Positions 1 through 12,987 are shown, counted from the stretch's first letter. The stretch is DNA of 64,000 nt from Eutreptiella sp. 'Long Island Sound 2002' (GCA_964036045.1 OZ038378.1:142700933-142764932); one strand, 5' to 3'. Program-made: numbers and translations. The notes: generated by a model not told the origin, from the sequence alone.

Positions 1-3000
1 CTTCATTGTGTAAACCGGCTTGGATCCCCCTTGTGGGAACCGGCTTGGATCTCCATTGTGTAAACCGGCTTGAACCTCCATTGTGTGAACCTGCATGGAT
101 CTCCATTGTGTGAACCGGCTTGGATCTCCATTCTGTGAACCGGCTTGGATCTCCATTGTGTGAACCGGCTTGGATCTCCATTGTGTGAACCAGCTTGGAT
201 CTCCATTGTGTGAACCGGCTTGGATCTGCATTGTGTGAACCGGCTTGGATCTCCATTGTGTGAACCGGCTTGGATCTCCCTTGTGTGAACCGGCTTGGAT
301 CTCCATTGTGTGAACCGGCTTGGGTCTCCATTGTGTGAACGGGGTTGGATCTTCATTGTGTGAACCGGCTTGGATCTCCATTGTGTGAACGGGATTGGAT
401 CTCCATTGTGTGAACGGGGTTGGATCTCCATTGTGTGAACGGGGTTGGATATCCATTGTGTGAACGGGGTTTGATCTCCATTTTGTGAACCGGCTTGGAT
501 CTCCATTGTGTGAACCGGCTTGGATCTCCATTGTGTGAACCGGCTTGGATCTCCATTGTGTGAACGGGGTTGGATCTCCATTGTGTGAACCGGCTTGGAT
601 CTCCATTGTGTGAACGGGGTTGGATCTCCATTGTGTGAACCGGCTTGGATCTCCATTGTGTGAACGGGGTTGGATCTCCATTGTGTGAACGGGGTTGGAT
701 CTCCATTGTGTGAACGGGGTTGGATCTCCATTGTGTGAACCGGCTTGGATCTCCATTGTGTGAACCGGCTTGGATCTCCATTGTGTGAACCGGCTTGGAC
801 CTTCATTGTGTAAACCGGCTTGGATCTCCATTGTGTGAACCGGCTTGGATCTCCATTGTGTGAACCGGCTTGGACCTTCATTGTGTAAACCGGCTTGGAT
901 CTCCCTTGTGTGAACCGGCTTGGATCTCCATTGTGTGAACCGGCTTGGATCTCCATTGTGTGAACCGGCTTGGATCTCCATTGTCTGAACCGGCTTGGAT
1001 CTCCATTGTGTAAACCCGCTTGAACCTCCATTGTGTAAACCGGCTTGGATCTCCATTGTGTAAACCGGCTTGGATCTCCATTTTGTGAACCGGCTTGGAT
1101 CTCCATTGTGTGAACCGGCTTGGATCTCCCTTGTGTGAACTGGCTTGGATCTCCATTGTGTGAACCGGCTTGGGTCTCCATTGTGTGAACGGGGTTGGAT
1201 TTTCATTGTGTGAACCGGCTTGGATCTCCATTGTCTGAACGGGATTGGATCTCCATTGTGTGAACGGGGTTGGATCTCCATTGTGTGAACGGGGTTGGAT
1301 CTCCATTGTGTGAACGGGGTTGGATCTCCATTGTGTGAACGGGGTTCCATTGTGTGAACCGGCTTGAACCTCCATTGTGTGAGCCGGCTTGGATCTCCAT
1401 TGTGTGAACCGGCTTGGATCTCCATTGTGTGAACCGGCTTGGATCTCCATTGTGTGAACCGGCTTGGATCTCCATTGTGTGAACCGGCTTGGATCTCCAT
1501 TGTGTGAACCGGCTTGGATCTCCATTGTGTAAACCGGCTTGGATCTCCATTGTGTGAACCGGCTTGGATCTCCATTGTGTGAACCGGCTTGGATCTCCAT
1601 TGTGTGAACCGGCTTGGATCTCCATTGTATAAACCGGCTTGAACCTCCATTGTGTGAACCGGCTTGGATCTCCATTGTGTGAACCGGCTTGGATCTCCCT
1701 TGTGTGAACCGGCTTGGATCTCCATTGTGTGAACGGGATTGGATCTCCATTGTGTGAACCGGCTTGGATCTCCATTGTGTAAACCGGCTTGAACCTCCAT
1801 TGTGTGAACCGGCATGGATCTCCATTGTGTGAACCGGCTTGGATCTCCATTGTGTGAACCGGCTTGGATCTCCATTGTGTGAACCGGCTTGGATCTCCAT
1901 TGTGTGAACCGGCTTGGATCTCCCTTCTGTGAACCGGCTTGGATCTCCATTGTGTGAACGGGATTGGATCTCCATTGTGTGAACCGGGTTGGATCTCCAT
2001 TGTGTAAACCGGCTTGAACCTCCATTGTGTGAACCGGCATGGATCTCCATTGTGTGAACCGGCTTGGATCTCCATTGTGTGAACCGGCTTGGATCTCCAT
2101 TGTGTGAACGGGGTTGGATCTCCATTGTGTGAACCGGCTTGGATCTCCATTGTGTGAACCGGCTTGGATCTCCATTGTGTGAACCGGCTTGGACCTTCAT
2201 TGTGTAAACCGGCTTGGATCTCCATTGTGTGAACCGGCTTGGATCTCCATTGTGTGAACCGGCTTGGACCTTCATTGTGTAAACCGGCTTGGATCTCCCT
2301 TGTGTGAACGGGGTTGGATCTCCATTGTGTGAACCGGCTTGGATCTCCATTGTGTGAACCGGCTTGGATCTCCATTGTCTGAACCGGCTTGGATCTCCAT
2401 TGTGTAAACCCGCTTGAACCTCCATTGTGTAAACCGGCTTGGATCTCCATTGTGTAAACCGGCTTGGATCTCCATTTTGTGAACCGGCTTGGATCTCCAT
2501 TGTGTGAACCGGCTTGGATCTCCCTTGTGTGAACTGGCTTGGATCTCCATTGTGTGAACCGGCTTGGGTCTCCATTGTGTGAACGGGGTTGGATTTTCAT
2601 TGTGTGAACCGGCTTGGATCTCCATTGTCTGAACGGGATTGGATCTCCATTGTGTGAACGGGGTTGGATCTCCATTGTGTGAACGGGGTTGGATCTCCAT
2701 TGTGTGAACGGGGTTGGATCTCCATTGTGTGAACGGGGTTCCATAGTGTGAACCGGCTTGAACCTCCATTGTGTGAGCCGGCTTGGATCTCCATTGTGTG
2801 AACCGGCTTGGATCTCCATTGTGTGAACCGGCTTGGATCTCCATTGTGTGAACCGGCTTGGATCTCCATTGTGTGAACCGGCTTGGATCTCCATTGTGTG
2901 AACCGGCTTGGATCTCCATTGTGTAAACCGGCTTGGATCTCCATTGTGTGAACCGGCTTGGATCTCCATTGTGTGAACCGGCTTGGATCTCCATTGTGTG

Positions 3001-6000
3001 AACCGGCTTGGATCTCCATTGTGTAAACCGGCTTGAACCTCCATTGTGTGAACCGGCTTGGATCTCCATTGTGTGAACCGGCTTGGATCTCCCTTGTGTG
3101 AACCGGCTTGGATCTCCATTGTGTGAACGGGATTGGATCTCCATTGTGTGAACCGGCTTGGATCTCCATTGTGTAAACCGGCTTGAACCTCCATTGTGTG
3201 AACCGGCATGGATCTCCATTGTGTGAACCGGCTTGGATCTCCATTGTGTGAACCGGCTTGGATCTCCATTGTGTGAACCGGCTTGGATCTCCATTGTGTG
3301 AACCGGCTTGGATCTCCATTGTGTGAACCGGCTTGGATCTCCATTGTATGAACGGGATTGGATCTCCATTGTGTGAACCGGGTTGGATCTCCATTGTGTA
3401 AACCGGCTTGAACCTCCATAGTGTGAACCGGCATGGATCTCCATTGTGTGAACCGGCTTGGATCTCCATTGTGTGAACCGGCTTGGATCTCCATTGTGTG
3501 AACCGGCTTGGATCTCCATTGTGTGAACCAGCTTGGATCTCCATTGTATGAACCGGCTTGGATCTCCATTGTGTAAACCGGCTTGGATCTCCATTGTGTA
3601 AACCGGCTTGAACCTCCATTGTGTAAACCGGCTTGGATCTCCATTGTGTGAACCGGCTTGGATCTCCATTGTGTGAACGGGGTGGGATCTCCATTGTGTA
3701 AACCGGCTTGGATCTCCATTGTGTGAACCGGCTTGGATCTCCATTGTGTAAACCGGCTTGAACCTCCATTGAAAAAACGGGCTTGGATCTCCATTGTGTA
3801 AACCGGGTTGGATCTCCATTGTGTGAACCGGCTTGGATGTCCATTGTGTGAACCGGCTTGGATCTCCCTTGTGTGAACCGGCTTGGATCTCCATTGTGTG
3901 AACGGGGTTGGATCTCCATTGTGTGAACAGGGTTGGATCTCCATTGTGTGAACCGGCTTGACCTCCCTTGTGTGAACCGGCTTGGGTCTCCATTGTGTGA
4001 ACGGGGTTGGATGTTCATTGTGTGAACCGGCTTGGATCTCCATTGTGTGAACGGGATTGGATCTCCATTGTGTGAACGGGGTTGGATCTCCATTGTGTGA
4101 ACCGGCTTGACCTCCCTTGTGTGAACCGGCTTGGGTCTCCATTGTGTGAACGTGTTTGGATGTTCATTGTGTGAACCGGCTTGGATCTCCATTGTGTGAA
4201 CCGGCTTGGATCTCCATTGTGTGAACGGGGTTGGATCTCCATTGTGTGAACCGGCTTGGATCTCCATTGTGTGAACCGGCTTGGATCTCCATTGTGTGAA
4301 CCGGCTTGGATCTCCATTGTGTGATCCGGCTTGGATCTCCATTGTGTGAACCGGCTTGGATCTCCATTGTGTGAACGGGGTTGGATCTCCATTGTGTGAA
4401 CCGGCTTGGATCTCCATTGTGTGAACGGGGTTGGATCTCCATTGTGTGAACCGGCTTGGATCTCCATTATGTGAACGGGGTTGGATCTTCATTGTGTGAA
4501 CCGGCTTGGATCTCCATTGTGTGAACGGGGTTGGATCTCCATTGTGTGAACCGGCTTGGATCTCCCTTGTGTGAACCGGCTTGGATCTTCATTGTGTGAA
4601 CCGGCTTGGATCTCCATTGTGTGAACCGGCTTGGATCTCCATTGTGTAAACCGGCTTGAACCTCCATTGTGTGAACCGGCTTGGATCTCCATTGTGTGAA
4701 CCGGCTTGGATCTCCATTGTGTGAACCGGCTTGGATCTCCATTGTGTGAACCGGCTTGGATCTCCATTGTGTGAACCGGCTTGGAGCTCCATTGTGTGAA
4801 CGGGGTGGGATCTCCATTGTGTGAACGGGGTTGGATCTCCATTGTGTAAACCGGCTTGGACCTTCATTGTGTGAACGGGGTTGGATCTCCATTGTGTGAA
4901 CCGGCTTGGATCTCCGTTGTGTGAACCGGCTTGGATCTCCATTGTGTGAACCGGCTTGGATCTCCATTGTGTGAACCGGCTTGGATCTCCATTGTGTGAA
5001 CCGGCTTGGATCTTCATTGTGTGAATGGGGTTGGATCTCCATTGTGTGAACGGGATTGGATCTCCATTGTGTGAACCGGCTTGGATCTCCATTGTGTGAA
5101 CCGGCTTGGATCTCCATTGTGTGAACCGGCTTGGACCTTCATTGTGTAAACCGGCTTGGATCTCCATTGTGTGAACGGGGTTTGATCTCCCTTGTGTGAA
5201 CCCGCTTGGATCTCCATTGTGTGAACGGGGTTGGATCTCCATTGTGTGAACCAGCTTGGAGCTCCATTGTGTGAACCGGCTTGGATCTCCATTGTGTGAA
5301 CCGGCTTGGATCTCCATTGTGTGAACCGGCTTGGATCTCCGTTGTGTGAACCGGCTTGGATCTCCATTGTGTGAACGGGGTTGGATCTTCATTGTGTGAA
5401 CCGGCTTGGATCTCCATTGTGTGAACCGGCTTGGATCTCCATTGTGTGAACGGGGTTGGATCTCCATTGTGTGAACCGGCTTGGACCTCCATTGTGTGAA
5501 CCGGCTTGGATCTCCATTGTGTGAACCGGCTTGGATCTCCATTGTGTGAACCGGCTTGGATCTCCCTTGTGTGAACCGGCTTGGATCTCCATTGTGCAAA
5601 CCGGCTTGAAACTCCAATGTGTAAACCGGCCTGGATCTCCATTGTGTGGACCGGCTTGGATCTCCATTGTGTAAACCGGCTTGAACCTCCATTGTGTGAA
5701 CCGGCTTGGATCTCCATTGTGTGAACGGGCTTGGATCTCCATTGTGTAAACCGGCTTGAACCTCCAATGTGTAAACCGGCTTGGATCTCCATTGTGTGAA
5801 CCGGCTTGGACCTCCATTGTGTAAACCGGCTTGGATCTCCATTGTGTGAACGGGGTTGGATCTCCATTGTGTGAACCGGCTTGAACCTCCATTGTATAAA
5901 CCGGCTTGGATCTCCATTGTGTGAACCGGCTTGGATCTCCATTGTGTAAACCGGCTTGAACCTCCATTGTGTGAACCGGCTTGAATTTCCATTGTGTGAA

Positions 6001-7066
6001 CCGGCTTGGATCTCCATTGTGTGGACCGGCTTGAACCTCCATTGTGTGAACCGGCTTGGATCTCCATTGTGTAAACCGGCTTCGATCTCCATTGTGTGAA
6101 CCGGCTTGGATCTCCATTGTGTGAACGGGGTTGGATCTCCATTGTGTGAACGGGGTTGGATCTCCATTGTGTGAACCGGCTTGGATCTCCATTGTGTGAA
6201 GGGGGTTGGATCTCCATTGTGTGAACCGGCTTGAACCTCAATTGTGTGAACCGGCTTGGATCTCCATTGTGTGAACCGGCTTGGATCTCCATTGTGTAAA
6301 CCGGCTTGGATCTCCATTGTGTGAACCGGCTTGGATCTCCATTGTGTGAACCGGCTTGGAGCTCCATTGTGTGAACGGGGTTGGATCTCCATTGTGTGAA
6401 CGGGGTTGGATCTTCATTGTGTGAACCGGCTTGGATCTCCCTTGTGTGAACCGGCTTGGATCTCCATTGTGGAAACCGGCTTGAACCTCCATTGTGTGAA
6501 CCAGCTTGGATCTCCATTGTGTGAACCGGCTTGGATCTCCATTGTGTAAACCGGCTTGGATCTCCATTGTGTGAACCGGCTTAAATCTCTATTGTGTGAA
6601 CCGGCTTGGAGCTCCATTGTGTGAACGGGGTGGGATCTCCATTGTGTGAACGGGGTTGGATCTCCATTGTGTAAACCGGCTTGGATCTCCATTGTGTGAA
6701 CCGGCTTGGATCTTCATTGTGTGAACCGGCTTGGATCTCCATTGTGTGAACCGGCTTGGATCTCCATTGTGTGAACCGGCTTGGATCTCCATTGTGTGAA
6801 CCGGCTTGGATCTCCATTGTGTGAACGGGGTTGGATCTCCATTGTGTGAACCGGCTTGAACCTCCATTGTGTGAACCGGCTTGGATCTCCATTGTGTGAA
6901 CCGGCTTGAACCTCCATTGTGTGAACCGCCTTGGATCTCCATTGTGTGAACCGGCTTGGATCTCCCTTGTGTGAACCGGCTTGGATCTTCATTGTGTGAA
7001 CCGGCTTGGATCTCCATTGTGTGAACCGGCTTGGATCTCCGTTGTGTGGCCCAGCTTGGATCTCCA
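1..7066. repeat. 25-bp-unit satellite array
   Basis: About 280 head-to-tail copies of a 25-bp unit, readable as TTGGATCTCCATTGTG followed by TGAACCGGC. Main variants replace CCGGC with CGGGG, TGTGAAC with TGTAAAC, and GGATCTC with GAACCTC or GGACCTTC. The array is already under way at base 1 and ends at about 7066, where the unit decays into unique sequence. On the minus strand all three frames stay open for hundreds of codons. Because 25 is not divisible by 3, each frame reads the same 25-residue peptide (starting MEIQAGSHNGDP) every 75 bp. The + strand carries TGA in most units. I treat this as non-coding satellite DNA. Blocks inside it are duplicated at a larger scale (see the 1394-bp entry). 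Confidence 0.97.
780..3570. repeat. 1394-bp higher-order duplication in the satellite
   Basis: Distinctive variant units recur at a constant offset of 1394 bp. The rare GAACTGGC unit is at 1137 and 2531. The shortened GGGGTTCCAT unit is at 1341 and 2735. GGCATGG units near 2039 and 3433 keep the same offset. The two blocks, roughly 780-2173 and 2174-3570, are nearly identical unit by unit. This indicates a recent block duplication rather than independent unit turnover. 1394 is not a multiple of 25 because some units are shortened. Confidence 0.85.
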
Positions 7067-7640
7067 AGGCAAGTAATTGTGGCGCAGGTGCCATACCTTG
7101 GCACCACGGCCGTGATGTGTCCATTGTTTGATGGTGTGAAGTGAAACGGCCGGGTTGAAAGATGGGCGTCGTGGGTTCCACAACGGACATGCGGCACCCG
7201 TTGAATGGCCAGGACGAGCCATCGGAACCACGCGGGGTCCATCACCTAGCACTGTAAGGCAATGGACACACACACAGTGGCAAGGAAACTCGAACGGCCG
7301 GCTGGGAAGATTGACGTTGTGGGGTCCACAGTAGACTTGGAGCACCTACTGAACGGCCATGACGGGCGATTGTACCCACACGGGGTCCACCGGTTGCTTG
7401 CCCGGGTTCTCGCCCCATGCAGTGTGCATGGGGACTCTTACTGCCGACAAGAGGCCAGGGTGGGGCGCTACGACACGATGCGTAGCCGGGAGTACTCAGG
7501 GGCCTTTGTTCCCTTAAACATAAATACCACCTGTGTCGGCAATGCATGTTGTTTGCTGGTTCATGACATTGTGCTGCGAAGCATGCCATGGAGAAGGGGC
7601 CACCGACGGCTTCATGTTGCAAACGGCAGGTTGGACATGG
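7067..7640. repeat. Unique flank with a diverged ~140-bp tandem duplication
   Basis: The satellite gives way to unique sequence. Two diverged copies of one segment lie at about 7130-7260 and 7275-7395. Both contain an AACGGCCGG-like start, a GGTTCCACA or GGTCCACAG block, a GAA(T/C)GGCCA block and a final CGGGGTCCA. I see no convincing gene in the rest of this stretch. Confidence 0.5.
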
Positions 7641-7659
7641 GCTAGTACCCCAAAGAGCC

Positions 7660-8050
7660 AAACAGTACTGCGGCATCCGCAGAAGTTGCATTTTGGGCCA
7701 AGGGAAGGACCGCGGCACAATGCCGCAGTTCCATTTTGGACCTGGGGACGGAATCCGGCACCCGCTGCAGTTCCATTTTGGGCCCATAGAAAGACCGCGA
7801 CACCCACCGTATTTCCATTTTGACCGTAGGAAAGCAGTGCAGCAGCTGCCGCAGTTCCGATTTTGGTCTACGGAATGGCTGCGGCGCAGTTCAATTTCGG
7901 GTCTAGCGTAGGACTGCGGTACTCGCCGCAATCCTTCCTAGATCCCAAAATGGACTGCGGCGGGTGCGGCGGGTGCGGCGGGGCACAACGCCGCAATTCC
8001 ATTTTGGGCCCCAGGGAAAAACTGCGGCACCTGCCGCAGTTCCATGTTGA
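7660..8050. repeat. Degenerate minisatellite, unit about 55-60 bp
   Basis: Six to seven degenerate repeats share the core GCAGTTCCATTTTGGGCC followed by a GGAAAGACCGCGGCAC-like segment. Copies begin near 7684, 7725, 7770, 7815, 7850 and 7998. A short GGGTGCGGC triplication sits near 7955. No gene is evident. Short open frames here only reflect the GC-rich repeat. Confidence 0.7.
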
Positions 8051-8676
8051 AGGCGCCGGTTGCTTTTAGCGGGTAATCCAGCCAACGGACGCGACTCGGG
8101 GGGCGCTCAAAATCCCTGTCGTCCAGTCACTGTTTTCTGATTAGCACCTGATCCAGCAACGGGTCCCGTTCTCAGACGCTAGTGGCCCCTGTGGTGCCGT
8201 CCTGTGATGCCCCCCCCCCCCCCCCTCCCTCCGGGGGCCGCATGTGCGTGGTGCTGGCGATGCGGGGTGTTGGGGGAGCCACCAGGGGCCCACGACTGGG
8301 GTCTCTGGTACTACGGGCCTTCGGGCAGGCTCCGGTCTGCACCCGTACACGCCGTCCCCCCAGCAAAACTGGAGTGCGCAGGAGGCCGGCGCATCAAACG
8401 CACAGTTTTGGCCAAAGCGGATCTGGCGGCTGGTGCGCCTGGCATGAAGCCATCGTGTGGCATATGGTGGGGCCTCCCACCGCCCTCCCCTTGTCGCATG
8501 GGACGGGGGGGGGGGGGGCTACAAGCCCCAGGGGTTTGATGCGGAGATCGGGTGTGCGACGCGAACAACAGATGCGTGCGCTGTGCGTTGCCTCCGTTGC
8601 CACAGAGCACCAAAGCCAACCCCCTGCCGTGCACCAACGCAAGGAACAAATCCATCACCATCCTGTGGCCTCTCAG

Positions 8677-8793
8677 GAAATGAGCCGACAGTTTGCAGGA
8701 GCGATGGAAATGGCGAAGGAGCTGCAGTTGCAGAATGATTCATGTAAAAACAAGTTGGAGAGCATCATGTACTCGGCTGCTGCCGCCAACAAC
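8677..8793 (+). other. Possible exon, unidentified protein (coiled-coil-like)
   Basis: This 117-bp open segment is preceded by a TCTCAG acceptor-like site and followed by a GTATGC donor-like site, so it could be a phase-0 exon of 39 codons. It reads as a helix-prone, charged stretch containing AGAMEMAKELQLQNDSCK. That composition differs from the Pro/Gly/Cys-rich junk frames around it. I recognise no family. The only evidence is composition and flanking splice-like signals, so this could be a chance frame or a transposon remnant. It may belong with the candidate exons at 9738, 12988 and 13311. Confidence 0.25.
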
Positions 8794-8927
8794 GTATGCT
8801 TCATGCCGTGCCTCCCCCTCCCTGCCCTCCTTGGCCCCACGCCATCCACCAGAGAAGTACAGAACACTGCCGGTACTGGACCGGTGCGAAACAGGGTCAA
8901 CTCCCGGACGCTCCTTTATTGTGGTGG

Positions 8928-9508
8928 GTTGTGTTGTGTTGTGCTGTGTTGTGTGTGTCGTGTTGTATGATGCAACGCACGACACCGCTCTGCACTGCAC
9001 TGCACCACACCGCATTCTCTTGTGTTATGTTGTGTTGTGTTGTGTTGTGTTGTGTTGTGTTGTGTTGTGTTGTGTTGTGTTGTGTTGTGTTGTGTTGTGT
9101 TGTGCTGTGCTGTGCTGTGTTGTGTTGTGTTGTGTTGTGTTGTGTTGTGTTGTGGTGTGCTGTGCTGTGCTGTGTTGTATTGTGTTGTGTTGTGCTGTGC
9201 TGTGTTGTGTTGTGTTGTGTTGTGTTGTGTTGTGTTGTGCTGTGTTGTGTTGTGTTGTGTTGTGTTGTGTTGTGTTGTGTTGTGTTGTGCTGTGCTGTGC
9301 TGTGTTGTGTTGTGTTGTGTTGTGCTGTGTTGTGTTGTGTTGTGTTGTGTTGTGTTGTGTTGTGTTGTGTTGTGTTGTGTTGTGTTGTGTTGTGTTGTGT
9401 TGTGTTGTGTTGTGCTGTGTTGTGTTGTGTTATGTTGTGTTGTGCTGTGTTGTGTTGTGTTGTGTTGTGTTGTGCTGTGTTGTGTTGTGTTGTGCTGTGT
9501 TGTGTTGG
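8928..9508. repeat. (TTGTG)n pentanucleotide array
   Basis: About 570 bp of the pentamer TTGTG, interspersed with CTGTG variants and rare GTGTG or TATG variants. It is bounded on the left by GTGGTGGGTTG and ends at GTTGGCTAGAGG. Long Cys/Val/Leu frames on the + strand and Thr/Gln/His/Asn frames on the minus strand are products of the repeat, not proteins. Confidence 0.97.
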
Positions 9509-9737
9509 CTAGAGGATGGAGCAGAGGTCGGGGCGGCAATGTAGAAGCTGCCCTGGTACTTCGCAGTGCAAGCGGCGGCAAAGGCCAGGGTGCGGTCGTG
9601 GGTGGTGTGCTCCTCCCGCGATGTGGTACACGGTGTTGTTTTTCGTGTGCTGGACTTCGGCTTCGGGGGTTGATCAGTGTGTGCGTGTGCGCTGCATGGC
9701 CATCCCACGTTTGTGTCTTGGCGTCCATTGTTTTCAG

Positions 9738-9901
9738 CTCCAGGACTCCCACCCGGGGCATCGCTTTTGCACCAAGTGCCTTGAACGCTTGGAAACGTGG
9801 CTGGCAGAGCCAATGGTGGACCTGCAGAAGCACATGCCAAAAGAGGTCTATGCCTCTCTGTACCCCGTTCATGTGTGTGGCAGTGTTGGCCAGACAATGA
9901 G
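9738..9901 (+). other. Possible exon, unidentified Cys-containing protein
   Basis: A segment preceded by TTTTCAG and followed by GAG/GTCATT. An earlier GTGTGTGG donor at 9873 is an alternative end. It reads HPGHRFCTKCLERLETW, then a helix-like stretch ending MPKEVYASLYPVH. The CTKC pair could bind metal. The reading is protein-like compared with its surroundings, and its GTGTG-type donor resembles two of the three STE24 donors. I recognise no family and cannot join it securely to any neighbour. Transcript evidence is needed before it is accepted. Confidence 0.25.
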
Positions 9902-12900
9902 GTCATTGGATCTCCCAGTTCCAACGGCAGGACACAGCCCCACACGCTCCGGTGCTCTGGACCCAGACACACCGTGCACACAACTGCTGGTGCCATGCGC
10001 GCAGGTGGGTGCCGTACACGCCGACAAAGCCCACGCGGGTCGGTCAAATATAAAGGCAAACTGCTGACAGATCAGCCCAATGAATGGGCGGGGGGGCCCA
10101 GGCGTCGGTCATCGCATGCACCGGAGCGGGTGGAATGCGGCGCTCGCCATGCCCCATCCGCCGCGCATGCACATGATCACAACGATTGTGTTTGGGTGCA
10201 ATTTTTTTGTGCTCGGTGCCCACGGTCGTCACTCATATGCAGCACGGATTCCAGCACCAAAATGCTCAGGCCGTGTGCGCCGAGTGCGTCCAATTGGGGC
10301 ATTCCAGCCAACACCCAAACAAGGGTGGTGCCAAGCCTCACCGTTGCCCCTACCCAGCCAGCACTCCACATCTACACAAGATTCTTTGTGTGCCCGCAGC
10401 ACACACGCAGTGCACAATAGTGCCTCCCTCCCTCCCTTGTCTGAAACAACAGAAGAGCCGAGACATTGATATCAACAACGTGTCGTTTGGGACAAAAGGT
10501 GTTGTGTGAATGGCACAGGGCGCCCCGTCCACATAAAGGAGACAATTTGTGGAGCTATTGAGTCTGCCCCAAAGCATAGGGGACCGCTTGTGTAGGATTC
10601 CTCACTGTGTCATCTTTTGGATGGATGTTCACTGCGAGCCCTGACTACGTCCTTGCCGTTTGCCCGCATCTGTGCTTTGCTACCCAGGCTGCCATGTGGC
10701 ATGCAGCACTTAAGGCACAATGGTTGGACCCTCCGAAACCTCTTGGCACTCACCGACTCTGGCAGTGTCTTCTCAGTGCTAGTGGTGCGGTTCTTTGTAA
10801 ATGAACCTACTTACAAGCACAAGTACATGCACAAAGAGCACAACACACTGCACAAATGCATTTAGACATACATAACACACTACCTAAAACAGGTTTCACA
10901 CTTATATTAGTACCCCGGTGGCCACCAATGTGCATCCTTGTGCCTTGTCGCTGATTGTAGTGGTTGACCCCACGAGGTAATCCCCTGGCGGTCGTCTTCC
11001 AAACAGTCTTGAGGTGCTCCCTGTCGATCGGCATGTTTCCGCTGGGCGTTAGGGGCATGCTCAGCCGACGGGTGCCATGGTTGCTTGAGCACCTATTTGC
11101 TGCACAGTTTGTAGTGGTGCTGACCACAAGCAAGAAGGCGGATAGTTTCATATCCACACACTTCAAAACGCGATGAGAGAAGTGGCCAGTCAGATTGAAA
11201 GGTTCCGGATGATCCCAGTCAAGCATGAGCCATAGACCTCCCCCGAAGCCTGTTGAACTCCCTCCAAAGAGCCTCCCAGCAAGTTTTCGTTAAATTGCCG
11301 GCTGCAAAATACACGCTGTCGTTGTGCCTGGTCCAACTGTGCCGGTTTGCGGGTAAATACGCTGCAGGCTGCAAAAAGAAGTACAGGGCTGATGAGGTTG
11401 CAGTCCCGATCAAACCCACCCTTTGGGGCCTGTTAGTGGACACTGCCATCAGCCATGTGTTCCAGCATAGGCACCCGGAGGATCCACACATCACGCCCAA
11501 CATCACGCTGGACAGCGGGAGTCCGTGGTCGAGGAGCTTGAGCTTGATACTGTACCATCCGAAGTGGCAAACTGTGTCTAGGTCGCTTTTTGCTTGGAGT
11601 CCGGCAGCAGCGGCCAACCATCATGCCCTTGTGCACCTTGATAGAGCAACTGTTAGTAGTGACAATACGAGCAGTGCTTTGCCTCACATGACAAAGGGGG
11701 ATTGATACATATAACAACGACAATGATGAAAGCTCCAACCACAACCATCCCACAACAGCTGAAAAAACATGGTGCAACAGACAGCACCTCAGGAAACTTT
11801 TACCCGGCGTGCGCCCGGCATCCCAATCAATGTTCAGGTCATCTATCCCAATGCTTTACCCCTTTCATACCGAGCGTGGAGTGCCCTTTTCACAATTGCA
11901 AAAGCACAATTCATTCATGCATGATTGGAAGAAGTGGTGGTGAGGGAGTGCAATGACAATCTTCACCTCTCTTGAAATCATTGCTTGCTCTCTTGGGCAG
12001 TAAATTAAGTGCCCAAATCCCGTTGTGCTAGGCTTGGTCATGCCCCCAAACGGTTGAACCTGGGACAGTGACCGTTGAAACTTTGGTTGGCGCGCTAGCA
12101 TTCGCTCGCTACCCCCTATTTTTGCCATGGCAATTCACACCAACGAGAGAAACACTGCTAACGGCCATCAGTGGACCAACAAGTGTTGTTGGACAGCTGG
12201 TGAACCATCAACTTGCCATTGGTAAACCGCCTGACGTTATTGGCTGAACAGCAACAACAGTTGGTTAACCCCCAATGGTTGACATGGCAGCCCTCGAAGA
12301 CAGTCTTGACAACAGTTACGTGAGCAGCCACCACCGGTCACAATGGCTCGAGCAAGGAGAACGTTCCATTGACCACTCTTGATGTGCTGCACGTGCAATT
12401 CAGCCGCACGGAGGTCCTTGAGACGTCCAGGGCCGCTCAAGAGGATGGCAACGAATCCCATTCCCTCTGAAGTGTACCCTTGGCTCGCCAAGACTGCCAC
12501 TTTGAACATGTTTCATTCTTTGTTTAAAACGAGCTCAAACGAATCTCTGACCTTGTGCCAAAATGGTGTGGTGTGTGTGGGCCCCATGAAAGTGGAGATA
12601 AGTGTTCAGTGTCCTCTGTGGTTGGTACGTCTTATTGCTCTCAAACATTTGCATCCTGTTGTTGCATTTCTGCATTGGAAGTGGTGGGAAGGGGCTGGGG
12701 GGCATACCCACAGCCCTCTCACTGCACCCAGCCAGCAGCCATGTGTGCGCCTGTGCATTGCACTTCGTCACTGGACAGCACCTTTTGTGGTGGTGGTGGA
12801 ACCCGTTCCATGTCTCGAACGAAGGGGTCGCCTGATAGACAGGGGCAACATGCATTCTATGTCGCAGCTTCGGCGATGTACAACAGCTCTATTGTGTGTG

Positions 12901-12987
12901 GCTCCTCAGTCTTTAGGCCTAGAGCTCATCTATGCACTGTGCCCTGTAATATTTGCAATTGCGGCATTCTCTACACCCCTCGTACAG
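9902..12987. other. Mixed-composition DNA without a recognised gene
   Basis: No gene can be supported here. The only notable coding-like signal is a pair of minus-strand frames at 10807-11617, given separately. The rest contains short unrelated frames with no motif I know. Confidence 0.5.
10807..11617 (-). other. Two abutting minus-strand frames, possible decayed element ORF
   Basis: Two minus-strand frames, 11617-11219 (132 codons) and 11226-10807 (139 codons), overlap by 8 bp in different frames. A single small indel near 11222 would join them into about 270 codons. The downstream part reads plausibly (for example GNMPIDREHLKTVWKTTARG) and has mixed, globular-like composition. I cannot assign a family. 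A decayed transposon gene is one explanation and chance open frame is another. The opposite strand is also open over part of this stretch, which weakens the case. Confidence 0.2.

Noticed and set aside
1-7066. CRISPR-like array
   Set aside because: Units are contiguous with no unique spacers, and the genome is eukaryotic.
3-7245. Many long minus-strand frames up to 979 codons over the satellite
   Set aside because: They are shadows of a 25-bp repeat in all three frames; the repeat structure alone explains the openness.
8693-9900. Cys/Val/Leu frames on + and Thr/Gln/His/Asn frames on - over the pentamer array
   Set aside because: Direct translation of a TTGTG microsatellite; no real protein signal.
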